Positions 1 through 7,154 of a stretch of DNA of 8,615 bases are shown here, in pieces. The translations under genes were made by a program, and so were the position numbers. The notes beneath the pieces are model-generated. The model was given only the letters and a program-made list of their open reading frames with translations. It searched no databases and had not been told where the DNA came from. Origin of the DNA: an uncultured Pseudomonas sp. GTDB lineage: Bacteria; Pseudomonadota; Gammaproteobacteria; Pseudomonadales; Pseudomonadaceae. Each line of letters starts with the position of its first letter. Within the stretch, counting starts at the first letter, position 1. The stretch lies in contig CAMPJN010000143.1 in NCBI GenBank assembly GCA_946886875.1, forward strand, positions 1-8,615, in the 5' to 3' direction.

Positions 1-1463
1 AGGATTTCTCCTGCGTCGAGGGCTTCTGCCCGAGCTTCGTCACCGTGCATGGCGGTGGTTTGCGCAAGCCCGAAGCGGTGGGCGCCAATGCGCTGTTTAT
101 CAGCCTGCCGGAACCCAAGCAGCCGAGCCTGGAGCGGCCCTGGAATATCCTTCTGCCGGGTGTCGGTGGCAGCGGCGTAACCACCGTCGGCGCACTGCTG
201 GGTATGGCAGCGCATCTAGAAGGTAAGGGCTGCAGCGTGCTCGATCAGGCCGGGTTGGCGCAGAAATTCGGCCCGGTGATCACCCATATCCGCGTCGCCG
301 CCAAGCAGGACGATATCTTTGCCGTGCGCATCGCCGCCGGCGAAACCGATCTGCTGCTCGGTTGCGATCTGGTGGTGGCAGCCAGCGAAGAGGCCCTGGC
401 CAAACTCAACGAAAATATCGCCCATGCGGTGATCAACAGTCATGAAGCGGCGACCGCCGAGTTCACCCGCAATCCCGATGCCCAGGTGCCGGGCGCGGCC
501 ATGCGCGAGGCGCTGATCGAGGCGGTGGGCGCAGGAAAGACGCATTTTGTCGACGCCACCCGCCTGGCTACCCGTCTGCTCGGCGATAGCATCGCCGGCA
601 ATCTGTTTATGCTCGGGTTTGCCTACCAAAAGGGCTTGGTGCCGGTCTCCGCCGAGGCCATCGATAAGGCCATCGAACTCAACGGCGTGGCGGTGCAACT
701 GAACCAGCAGGCGTTCCTCTGGGGCCGTCGCACGGCGCACGATGCGGTGGCGGTGGAGAAGCTGGCGACCCCGAAAACGGCAGCGGCGCCACGCTGCGAA
801 ACCCTGGAAGAAATCGTCGCCTACCGCGTCGAATTCCTCACCGCCTATCAGAATGCCGCCTATGCCGAGCGCTACCGTGAAGTGGTAGCGCGGGTGCGCC
901 AGGCCGACCAGGGCCCCGATCAGGCATTGAGCCGCGCGGTGGCCCGCTACTACTTCAAATTGCTGGCCTATAAGGACGAGTACGAAGTGGCGCGGTTGTA
1001 CAGCGATGGTTCCTTCATCAAGCAACTCGAAGCGCAATTCCAGGGCGATTACCGCCTGGAATTCCATCTGGCGCCGTCCTGGCTGAGCAAGCCCGATCCG
1101 GTGACCGGTCAGCCACGCAAACGTCAATTCGGTCCCTGGATGCTCAAGGCGTTCGGCGTGTTGGCCAAGTTCAAATTCCTCCGCGGCACGCCGCTCGACC
1201 TGTTCGGCTACAGCGCCGAACGCCGTCTGGAATTGGACTTGATCGAGGACTACGAACAGAACCTCGATTACCTGCTGAAAGAACTCAACGCCGACAACTA
1301 CCGCACCGCGGTGGCCCTGGCCGAGTTGCCGGAGCAGATCCGCGGCTACGGTCACGTCAAGGAGAAGAGCCTGGCCAAGGTGCGCGAGCAGAGTAAGCAG
1401 CTAAAAGCGCGCATGTTGCTCAGCGAGATCCAGGCGGTGCAGTTGTTCGAGCCGGCCGCATAA
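1..1463 (+). CDS. Fused indolepyruvate:ferredoxin oxidoreductase, C-terminal part (5' truncated by window edge)
   Basis: This is the 3' end of a large fused 2-oxoacid:ferredoxin oxidoreductase. The enzyme decarboxylates indolepyruvate or other aryl 2-oxo acids to acyl-CoA and passes electrons to ferredoxin in the cytoplasm. The open frame runs from base 3 with no start in view, giving 486 visible residues; full-length fused members are about 1150 aa. The visible part opens with [18 protein letters not shown], whose two cysteines (visible residues 4 and 9) match the end of the iron-sulfur segment in this family. Next is the gamma (POR/KOR) domain, with the glycine-rich GVGGSGVTT at about 53-61 followed by [18 protein letters not shown]. 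After about residue 260 comes the alpha-helical C-terminal domain typical of the fused enzymes. An in-frame GTG at 45 is internal to conserved sequence and is not the start. The leucine dehydrogenase family gene downstream fits a role in amino-acid breakdown. Family assignment is firm; substrate is inferred. Confidence 0.9.
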   Translation, partial: DFSCVEGFCPSFVTVHGGGLRKPEAVGANALFISLPEPKQPSLERPWNILLPGVGGSGVTTVGALLGMAAHLEGKGCSVLDQAGLAQKFGPVITHIRVAAKQDDIFAVRIAAGETDLLLGCDLVVAASEEALAKLNENIAHAVINSHEAATAEFTRNPDAQVPGAAMREALIEAVGAGKTHFVDATRLATRLLGDSIAGNLFMLGFAYQKGLVPVSAEAIDKAIELNGVAVQLNQQAFLWGRRTAHDAVAVEKLATPKTAAAPRCETLEEIVAYRVEFLTAYQNAAYAERYREVVARVRQADQGPDQALSRAVARYYFKLLAYKDEYEVARLYSDGSFIKQLEAQFQGDYRLEFHLAPSWLSKPDPVTGQPRKRQFGPWMLKAFGVLAKFKFLRGTPLDLFGYSAERRLELDLIEDYEQNLDYLLKELNADNYRTAVALAELPEQIRGYGHVKEKSLAKVREQSKQLKARMLLSEIQAVQLFEPAA

Positions 1464-1473
1464 ACCATTCCCC

Positions 1474-1530
1474 TGTAGGAGCCAGCTTGCTGGCGATCAC
1501 CAGCGGATCGCCAGCAAGCTGGCTCCTACA
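1474..1530. repeat. REP doublet (REPIN-like), perfect 24-bp inverted repeat
   Basis: Two 24-base arms (1474-1497 and 1507-1530) are perfect reverse complements around a 9-base spacer. Each arm carries a GTAG tetranucleotide followed by its own short palindrome (GCCAGC-TT-GCTGGC in the left arm). This is the layout of pseudomonad REP sequences in inverted pairs, normally dispersed in many copies and mobilised in trans by a RAYT transposase. It lies 10 bases after the oxidoreductase stop and 48 bases before the dehydrogenase start. As RNA it would form a long stem that could stabilise the upstream mRNA end or reduce read-through. No T-run follows, so it is not a classical intrinsic terminator. 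Genome copy number cannot be seen here. Confidence 0.85.
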
Positions 1531-1578
1531 GCACGGCAGCTTTCAATTCCTCACAACAAAAATCTTCAAGGAACCCCC

Positions 1579-2634
<1,056 letters not shown>

Positions 2635-2642
2635 CGGGTCTG

Positions 2643-3122
2643 CTATTCCAGCGCCAATGCCAGGCTTACGCCGTGAGCTTTGAAGCCCAATCCTGCATAA
2701 AAGCGATGGGCTGCTTCGCGGCTCTGGCTGCTGGACAGCGCTACCTTGTAGCAACCCCAGGCGCGGGCGCCCTCTATGGCTTTGCCAATCAGCGCCTGGC
2801 CGATACCCAGGCCGCGAGCATCGCTATCCACCACCACGTCTTCGAGAATCGCCGAGCGGGCGAAGTTGTGCGCCAGGTGCTCGATCAGGTTGAGCGTACA
2901 GGTGCCGAGCAACTTGCCATCGCGCTCGGCCACCAACACCACGCGGCTGGCGGGCAATTCCGCCAGGCGCAGGGCCATCAACTTGGAATCGGCGCGCGGT
3001 TCGTCTGGGGCGAGCTGTTGCAACAACGCGGTCAGCGCCGAGGCGTCGGTTACGCTGGCGGCGCGCAATTGAAAGTGGGCGAAGGGGGAGTCGGGCAGAT
3101 GCTGCGTGGCGGCTTGGTGCAT
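2643..3122 (-). CDS. GNAT-family N-acetyltransferase
   Basis: A 159-aa predicted cytoplasmic acyltransferase of the Gcn5-related (GNAT) superfamily, which moves an acetyl group from acetyl-CoA to an amine; the substrate is unknown. The acetyl-CoA pyrophosphate-binding motif A is seen as LEDVVVDSDARGLGIGQAL (RGLGIG at residues 103-108). Motif B appears as AAHRFYAGLGF at 137-147, with the usual tyrosine. Length is typical of a single-domain member. The start is supported by GGAG 6 bases upstream on the minus strand. The gene converges on the dehydrogenase gene with 8 bp between the two stop codons, leaving no room for a separate terminator. Upstream it diverges from the tRNA-Arg promoter region. 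A long open frame on the opposite strand of this stretch lacks recognisable motifs and is a shadow. Superfamily confidence is high; specific function is not assignable. Confidence 0.87.
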   Translation of the reverse strand: MHQAATQHLPDSPFAHFQLRAASVTDASALTALLQQLAPDEPRADSKLMALRLAELPASRVVLVAERDGKLLGTCTLNLIEHLAHNFARSAILEDVVVDSDARGLGIGQALIGKAIEGARAWGCYKVALSSSQSREAAHRFYAGLGFKAHGVSLALALE

Positions 3123-3231
3123 GGCGATCTCCAGGGCAATCTATCAGGCTGTCGAAAAGCTACCTGCGTGGGCGATCCTGCGTTAAAAATGGCCTGCAAT
3201 AGGCAGTATGGCAACGCGATAAGGCAGCGGC

Positions 3232-3271
3232 ATGACAAATCCGTTCAGGCTCGCTAAGATGCCGCCGCCGG
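3232..3271 (+). promoter_or_regulatory. Sigma70-like promoter of the tRNA-Arg gene with GC-rich discriminator
   Basis: ATGACA at 3232-3237 (5 of 6 to TTGACA) and TAAGAT at 3255-3260 (4 of 6 to TATAAT) are separated by exactly 17 bases. The sequence just after the -10 box is pure G/C (3261-3271). GC-rich discriminators are the known hallmark of stringently controlled stable-RNA promoters (ppGpp/DksA), so growth-rate control is inferred. Initiation would fall around 3267, about 29 bases before the mature tRNA. Confidence 0.65.
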
Positions 3272-3287
3272 ATGCTCGCCATCCGGC
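3267..3287 (+). other. Leader hairpin of the tRNA-Arg precursor
   Basis: GCCGGATG (3267-3274) and CATCCGGC (3280-3287) form a perfect 8-bp stem with a CTCGC loop, lying between the predicted transcription start and the mature tRNA 5' end. It would sit at the very 5' end of the precursor that RNase P trims. The pairing is seen directly; any role in processing or stability is inference. Confidence 0.5.
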
Positions 3288-3295
3288 CTGAATAA

Positions 3296-3370
3296 GTCTC
3301 CTTAGTTCAATGGATAGAACAAGCCCCTCCTAAGGGCTAGATGCTGGTTCGACTCCAGCAGGGGACGCCA
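3296..3370 (+). tRNA. tRNA-Arg, anticodon CCU (reads AGG)
   Basis: A full cloverleaf can be drawn by hand. The acceptor stem is GTCTCCT with AGGGGAC (seven pairs, one G-U). The D stem is GTTC/GAAC and the anticodon stem AGCCC/GGGCT. The anticodon loop CTCCTAA gives anticodon CCT at 3329-3331. The variable segment is AGAT and the T arm GCTGG-TTCGACT-CCAGC. G is the discriminator base and CCA is encoded at 3368-3370. It decodes the arginine codon AGG, which is rare in GC-rich pseudomonads. It stands alone with its own promoter and terminator. tRNA genes of this kind can serve as integrase attachment sites, but no integrase or duplicated 3' end is seen here. Confidence 0.96.
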
Positions 3371-3373
3371 AAC

Positions 3374-3404
3374 AAAAAGGCCTGCGCACTGCGTAGGCCT
3401 TTTT
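3374..3404 (+). terminator. Intrinsic terminator of tRNA-Arg
   Basis: A 14-bp stem (3374-3387 with 3391-3404, one G-T pair) has an ACT loop and ends in a run of five T, starting 4 bases after the encoded CCA. The matching A-run on the left arm makes it potentially active on the other strand too. Confidence 0.85.
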
Positions 3405-3489
3405 CGTTTCGGTATCCGACGATCCTTTGATAGCCGGCCGCAGCCAGTCAGGCTAGGCTTGCCCCAAGCACGAATCAGAGAGAGCCACC

Positions 3490-4137
3490 ATGTCCAGCGA
3501 TACCGTCATCGAGACCGCAGAAGCCCCGTTGACTGCGATTGAAGCGCGCATTCTCGGTTGTCTGATTGAAAAGCAGGCCACCACGCCCGAAGTCTATCCC
3601 CTGACCTTGAATGCGCTGGTGTTGGCCTGCAATCAGAAGACCAGCCGCGAACCATTGATGAACCTCACTTCCGGGGCGGTTGGCCAAGGCTTGCGCAGCC
3701 TCGAAGGGCGTGGTTTCGCGCGTTTGGTGATGGGCAGTCGTGCCGATCGCTGGGAGCAACGTTGCGACAAGGCCCTGGAGTTGGTGGCGCCGCAAGTGGT
3801 GCTGCTGGGGCTGTTGCTGTTACGCGGTCCGCAGACTGTCAACGAGCTGCTGACCCGTAGCAATCGCATGCATGATTTCGAGGATGCCGAGCAGCTGCAG
3901 CATCACCTCGAGCGCATGATCAGTCGCGGGTTGTTTTGCCAATTGCCGCGACAAGTGGGCCAGCGCGAAGATCGTTATATGCATCTATTGGGCGAGCCGG
4001 CGGATTTGCAGACGGCCCTGGAAGCGCGAGCCCATGAGCCGGTGCGCGCTGGCGCTGGTGTGCAGCAGGAAAGTCGGCTGGAGGCGTTGGAAGCACGGGT
4101 GGCAGCGCTGGAAGAGCGTCTGGCTCAGTTGGAATAA
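3490..4137 (+). CDS. yceH: YceH family protein (DUF480)
   Basis: A 215-aa cytoplasmic protein of the conserved YceH/UPF0502 (DUF480) family, whose biochemical role is not established. Two winged-helix-like domains are expected, suggesting a nucleic-acid-binding or regulatory role, which is inference. The family signature is clear: [20 protein letters not shown] begins at residue 18, followed by [18 protein letters not shown], then [13 protein letters not shown] (68-80). The second domain runs from about 98 to 170 ([19 protein letters not shown]). The last 20 residues ([20 protein letters not shown]) form a heptad pattern predicted as a short coiled coil, possibly for oligomerisation. Length matches the family. 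A weak purine-rich AGAGAG precedes the ATG. It follows the tRNA terminator and converges on the small secreted repeat-protein gene. Confident family call; unknown function. Confidence 0.92.
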   Translation: MSSDTVIETAEAPLTAIEARILGCLIEKQATTPEVYPLTLNALVLACNQKTSREPLMNLTSGAVGQGLRSLEGRGFARLVMGSRADRWEQRCDKALELVAPQVVLLGLLLLRGPQTVNELLTRSNRMHDFEDAEQLQHHLERMISRGLFCQLPRQVGQREDRYMHLLGEPADLQTALEARAHEPVRAGAGVQQESRLEALEARVAALEERLAQLE

Positions 4138-4153
4138 CCCGCTCTGAAAAAGT

Positions 4154-4181
4154 CCAAAGGCGCCTGATGGGGCGCCTTTGG
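4154..4181 (-). terminator. Intrinsic terminator of the minus-strand repeat-protein gene
   Basis: A perfect 11-bp stem (CCAAAGGCGCC at 4154-4164 and GGCGCCTTTGG at 4171-4181) has a 6-base loop. Reading the minus strand, the stem is followed by ACTTTTTCAG, a T-run in the right place, about 38 bases after that gene's stop. On the + strand no T-run follows, so yceH may be stopped only by the hairpin itself. Confidence 0.75.
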
Positions 4182-4218
4182 TATAGGTGCGGGACAAGCC
4201 GCTATTGGCATCATGGCC

Positions 4219-4608
4219 TCAACCAATGCGCTGATTGCCGGTACGGTCGGCGCCATCTTCGGCGACACGCAGACGCTCTTGCAGGCGGTCGGAACCCCCT
4301 TCGGCGACGCGGTTCTGCTTGGTGCGGTCAGCGCCATCTTCGGCAATACGCAGACGCTCTTGCAGGCGATCGGAACCCCCTTCAGCGACGCGGTTGGGCT
4401 TGGTGCGGTCGGCGCCGTCTGCGGCGATACGCAGGCGTTCCTGCAGGCGCTCGGAGCCGTTCTCTGCCAGTGGATCGAGGCGGATAAAGTCGTCGAGCTT
4501 GCTTGCCTTGGCTTCGCCGAGCAGCGGTTGGGGATTGCTTTGCGGCAGGGCGAAAGCACCTGCGGATAGGCTGGTGAGGATCAATGCGGCGAGAATTTGC
4601 TTTTTCAT
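4219..4608 (-). CDS. Small predicted secreted protein with three 27-aa tandem repeats
   Basis: A 129-aa protein of unknown function. Residues 1-20 (MKKQILAALILTSLSAGAFA) form a classic Sec signal peptide ending in A-F-A, so export to the periplasm or outside is expected. The mature 109 aa has a short linker (21-47), then three repeats at 48-74, 75-101 and 102-128. The consensus is AEGGSDRLQERLR followed by IAEDGADRTKQNRV. Each repeat splits into two related half-units: RVAEGGSDRLQERL (14) and RIAEDGADRTKQN (13). The mature region is very hydrophilic, rich in R, D and E, and has no cysteine. The MKK start is chosen over an in-frame ATG at 4648-4650 because it begins the signal peptide and has GGAG 6 bases upstream (4615-4618). 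I dimly associate AEDGxDRT repeats with small exported pseudomonad proteins of no proven function. A terminator follows. Confidence 0.85.
   Translation of the reverse strand: MKKQILAALILTSLSAGAFALPQSNPQPLLGEAKASKLDDFIRLDPLAENGSERLQERLRIAADGADRTKPNRVAEGGSDRLQERLRIAEDGADRTKQNRVAEGGSDRLQERLRVAEDGADRTGNQRIG
4225..4467 (-). repeat. Three tandem 81-bp repeats inside the secreted-protein gene
   Basis: Units at 4387-4467, 4306-4386 and 4225-4305 (in coding order) are each 81 bp and in frame. The last two are nearly identical at the protein level. The first has diverged at AEN, SER, AAD and KPN. Shared DNA blocks such as GACGCTCTTGCAGGCG and CGGAACCCCCTTC recur on the + strand at the 81-bp period. 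Such in-frame repeats may change copy number by slippage or recombination between strains. Confidence 0.9.
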
Positions 4609-4614
4609 GTCGGG

Positions 4615-4618
4615 CTCC
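4615..4618 (-). promoter_or_regulatory. Ribosome binding site deciding the start of the repeat protein
   Basis: GGAG on the minus strand ends 6 bases before the ATG at 4606-4608. The in-frame upstream ATG at 4648-4650 would add 14 residues in front of the signal peptide and has no comparable site. Confidence 0.7.
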
Positions 4619-4646
4619 AAATATGGGCGTTGGGTGACTACGGGGC

Positions 4647-4659
4647 CCATGTTACATGG
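4647..4659. promoter_or_regulatory. 13-bp perfect palindrome upstream of the repeat-protein gene
   Basis: CCATGT-T-ACATGG is a perfect odd-length palindrome centred 45 bases upstream of the start codon of the secreted repeat protein. This is a plausible operator position, but I do not recognise the regulator and could not find clear -35/-10 boxes with it. Confidence 0.3.
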
Positions 4660-5148
4660 AGAAAATTGATGAAGAAGTGCAGGTCAGGCATGGTAATAAT
4701 CGACGCCATCGATAGTGGGTATCTAGCGCTCTATCTAGGTAGGTATAGGAATTTTCGCGGGGTTGTTTCCGGTTGTTGAAGGCAAATTGCCTTAGGTTCT
4801 AATTATCGAATTTGTAGATGTTTAAGCCGTTTAACAGCCGTCAAGACCGTCAGGCATGCTCGAATATCAAATTTTGTGCGCACTTTAGGTGCAGGTTGTG
4901 GGTTACCCGAACCCTTGGCTTAGGTATCCTGCATAGCCTGTGGTTTGCTGATTTTCCTGCTTAAGTGGTCAGCTATTGGTGGGCGGGTTTCACTTCGATA
5001 AAACGCCGAGCAGCCGCAAGCCGGGATGTCGGAAGTGCGGCCTCTGCCGCGCTATGACCGATCGAGTCGATTGGTTCTAGTCTTTACCCATCAGTCCATC
5101 AGCGCCCTCGCGGCGTTTCACTTTCGCTCCGGAGCCATCTGCAGGCCA
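4660..5148. other. AT-richer intergenic region with short repeats, no convincing gene
   Basis: About 490 bases separate the divergent repeat-protein gene and the transporter operon, so promoters for both should lie here. Visible structure: heptamer TATCTAG at 4720-4726 and 4732-4738, with a related TATAGG at 4744, giving a 12-bp period; a 15-bp palindrome AAGGCAA-A-TTGCCTT at 4779-4793; GTGCGCAC at 4876-4883; and GGGTT/AACCC arms near 4910. A poor sigma70 candidate (TTGGTG at 4976, GATAAA at 4997, spacer 15) precedes the transporter. A 36-codon ORF at 4669-4779 has a GGAG 8 bases upstream but no recognisable product. The transporter frame stays open back to 5026, but that stretch does not look conserved. 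Confidence 0.5.
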
Positions 5149-6462
5149 ATGCCACTTATTATGAAATCGTTCGGCTCGTTGTATTTCGCCACCCTGCTGA
5201 TGCTGCTGGGCTCGGGTTTGTTGGGTACCTACCTGGCGTTACGCCTGGCGGAAACGGTCGATGGCCTTTGGGTCGGCGCGCTTATGGCGGCCTACTATGT
5301 CGGGCTGGTATTGGGCGGCAAGGTGGGGCACCGCTTGATCGCCAGGGTGGGGCATATCCGCGCTTACGTCGCCTGCGCCGGAGTGGTAACCGCAGCGGTG
5401 CTCGGTCATGGCCTCAGCGACTGGCTGCCGAGCTGGCTGGTGCTGCGCATGCTGGTCGGCCTGGGCATGATGTGCCAATACATGGTGGTCGAGAGTTGGC
5501 TCAACGAGCAGGCCGAAACCAGCCAGCGCGGCCAGGTATTCTCCGGTTATATGGGCGCTTCCTACCTGGGCTTGATCCTCGGCCAATTGGTTCTGGCTGC
5601 GCATCCGACCCTGGGGGTGGAGCTGCTGATGCTGGTCGCGCTGTGCTTCTCCCTGTGCCTGGTGCCGGTGGCCTTGACCCGACGCCTGCACCCGGCACCT
5701 CTGCATCCGGCGCCGCTGGACTTTCGCTTCTTTATCGAGCGAGTGCCGCTGTCGCTGACCACCATCCTGGTTTCGGGCTTGCTGATCGGCTCGTTCTACG
5801 GCCTGGCGCCGCTGTATGCCACGCGCATGGGCTTGTCCACCGAGCAGGTTGGTCTGTTTATGGGTTTCAGCATCTTTGCCGGGCTCTTGGTGCAATGGCC
5901 GCTGGGCTGGCTGTCGGACCGCAGCGACAGAGGCTGGCTGATCCGTATCTGCGCAGGGCTGATGGCCCTGGCCACGCTGCCTCTGGCCTTGGCCCCACAA
6001 GTCAGCTTGCCGTTATTGTTCGGCGTGGGCTTCGTCGTCAGTTTGTTGATGTTCAGCCTGTATCCGCTTGCGGTCGCGTTTGCCAACGATCACGTCGAAG
6101 GCGAGCGGCGGGTATCGCTGACCGCGACGCTATTGGTCACCTTCGGCGTGGGTGCCAGTTTGGGGCCGCTGTTGGCGGGCGTGCTGATGCGCTTCTACGG
6201 CGCCAATATGCTCTACGCCTTTGCCTGCGTCTGCGGTTTGCTGCTGGTCTGGCGCGTGCGGCCGGCAACCGTCACCCACCTGCACCAGGTCGAGGACGCG
6301 CCGCTGCATCATGTCGCCATGCCGGACAATATGACCGGTTCGCCGCTGATTGCCGCTCTGGATCCGCGTGTCGACGAACAGGTCGTGCAGGAGCAGATGC
6401 TCGATACGCCGCCGACCGAGGGCAGCGCCGAGCAACCGGTTGAAGAGGGCGCGCCGCGATGA
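5149..6462 (+). CDS. MFS transporter (YcaD-like)
   Basis: A 437-aa inner-membrane transporter of the major facilitator superfamily with about 12 hydrophobic segments. The first is at residues 8-30 (FGSLYFATLLMLLGSGLLG). The conserved loop 2-3 motif is GGKVGHRLIARVG at 56-68, and a second, similar loop reads GWLSDRSDR at 254-262. VVESWLNE at about 114-121 and overall pattern resemble YcaD. The central loop holds a small LHPAP tandem duplication near residue 182. The last ~68 residues form a hydrophilic, acidic cytoplasmic tail. The frame is open back to an ATG at 5026, but those 41 residues are charged, non-hydrophobic and not family-like, so I start at MPLIMKS; MKS at 5161 is the alternative. 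Neither has a strong ribosome binding site. The stop overlaps the next start as ATGA. Substrate is unknown; the context suggests export of a product of the two transferases. Confidence 0.85.
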   Translation: MPLIMKSFGSLYFATLLMLLGSGLLGTYLALRLAETVDGLWVGALMAAYYVGLVLGGKVGHRLIARVGHIRAYVACAGVVTAAVLGHGLSDWLPSWLVLRMLVGLGMMCQYMVVESWLNEQAETSQRGQVFSGYMGASYLGLILGQLVLAAHPTLGVELLMLVALCFSLCLVPVALTRRLHPAPLHPAPLDFRFFIERVPLSLTTILVSGLLIGSFYGLAPLYATRMGLSTEQVGLFMGFSIFAGLLVQWPLGWLSDRSDRGWLIRICAGLMALATLPLALAPQVSLPLLFGVGFVVSLLMFSLYPLAVAFANDHVEGERRVSLTATLLVTFGVGASLGPLLAGVLMRFYGANMLYAFACVCGLLLVWRVRPATVTHLHQVEDAPLHHVAMPDNMTGSPLIAALDPRVDEQVVQEQMLDTPPTEGSAEQPVEEGAPR

Positions 6463-7154
6463 ATGCGGCAGAGCTCAGCGTGATCATTCCCGTGCGCAAC
6501 GAGGCGCAGGCACTGCCGCTGTTGCTGGCGGATCTGGCGCCGCTGCGGGCCGCCGGTGCGCAACTGATCGTGGTCGATGGCTGTAGCGACGACTGCACCC
6601 GCGAGCAAGCAGCTAGCCATGTCGATCTGCTGTTGCAGAGCGAACCCGGGCGGGCGAGGCAGATGAATGCGGGCGCGGCGGTGGCCAGTGGCGACTACCT
6701 GTGGTTTCTGCATGCCGATACCCGGGTCGGGGCGCCGGCTGTCGCATCTTTGCTCGACGTCCTGGCGCGGCGGCCGTGCTGGGGGCGCTTCGACGTGAGC
6801 TTGTCGGCTCCGGGCTTGGCATTTCGGCTGATCGGCAGCATGATCAATCTTCGGTCGCGGTTGACCGGGGTGGCGAGTGGCGACCAAGGAATTTTCGTCG
6901 CACGTGCCACTTTCGATGCATTGGGCGGTTACGCGCAGATCCCGCTGATGGAGGATTTGGAACTCTGTCGCCGGCTCAAGCGTTTGGCCCGTCCACAGTG
7001 CTTGCGCCCGCCCTTGTCGACCTCCAGTCGGCGTTGGGAGAGGGGGGGTGTTTGGCGTACCGTGCTACTCATGTGGCGTCTGCGTCTCGCTTATTATTGC
7101 GGCGCGAATCCCGAGCAGTTGGCGCGCCAGTATTACCGAGGGCCACCGGTATGA
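6459..7154 (+). CDS. TIGR04283-type family-2 glycosyltransferase
   Basis: A 231-aa predicted GT-A-fold glycosyltransferase of the group labelled 'rSAM/selenodomain-associated transferase 2' (TIGR04283). It would transfer a sugar from a nucleotide-sugar donor; the acceptor is unknown. Motifs in order: LSVIIPVRNEA at 6-16, VVDGCSDD at 38-45 (nucleotide-binding aspartate), GRARQMNAGA at 64-73, FLHADT at 83-88 (metal-binding DXD equivalent), GDQGIFV at 141-147, MEDLELCRRL at 164-173 (likely catalytic acidic residue), RRWERGGVWRT at 191-201, and GANPEQLARQYY near the end. No transmembrane segment or signal peptide is seen apart from the short hydrophobic patch TVLLMW. It overlaps the transporter stop by ATGA and its own stop overlaps the next start the same way. 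The family is named for neighbours not present in this window. Confidence 0.88.
   Translation: MNAAELSVIIPVRNEAQALPLLLADLAPLRAAGAQLIVVDGCSDDCTREQAASHVDLLLQSEPGRARQMNAGAAVASGDYLWFLHADTRVGAPAVASLLDVLARRPCWGRFDVSLSAPGLAFRLIGSMINLRSRLTGVASGDQGIFVARATFDALGGYAQIPLMEDLELCRRLKRLARPQCLRPPLSTSSRRWERGGVWRTVLLMWRLRLAYYCGANPEQLARQYYRGPPV

Noticed and set aside
216..1355. 379-codon open frame on the minus strand
   Set aside because: It lies wholly antisense to the oxidoreductase, whose motifs are clear; the product has no recognisable domain. A typical GC-rich shadow frame.
1474..1530. Intrinsic terminator for the oxidoreductase gene
   Set aside because: The stem is strong but no T-run follows and the arm structure is that of REP sequences, so it is listed as a repeat.
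3296..3370. tRNA-Arg as an integration hotspot with a genomic island
   Set aside because: Both sides hold ordinary genes; no integrase and no repeated tRNA 3' end is seen within the window.
3426..3465. Sigma70 promoter for yceH
   Set aside because: TTGATA is present, but the only -10-like hexamer at proper spacing is a poor match; not listed.
4213..4669. Two + strand frames (4213-4569 and 4235-4669) over the repeat gene
   Set aside because: They look repetitive only because the 81-bp repeats are read in other frames; only the minus strand has signal peptide, ribosome site and matching terminator.
5268..6443. 391-codon open frame on the + strand in another frame
   Set aside because: Overlaps the MFS gene completely; arginine/alanine/glycine-rich shadow without motifs, whereas the MFS frame has membrane segments and family motifs.
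6701..7150. Upstream extension of the DUF2064 frame by 150 codons
   Set aside because: It lies inside the glycosyltransferase gene in another frame and lacks family similarity; the ATGA overlap at 7151 marks the real start.
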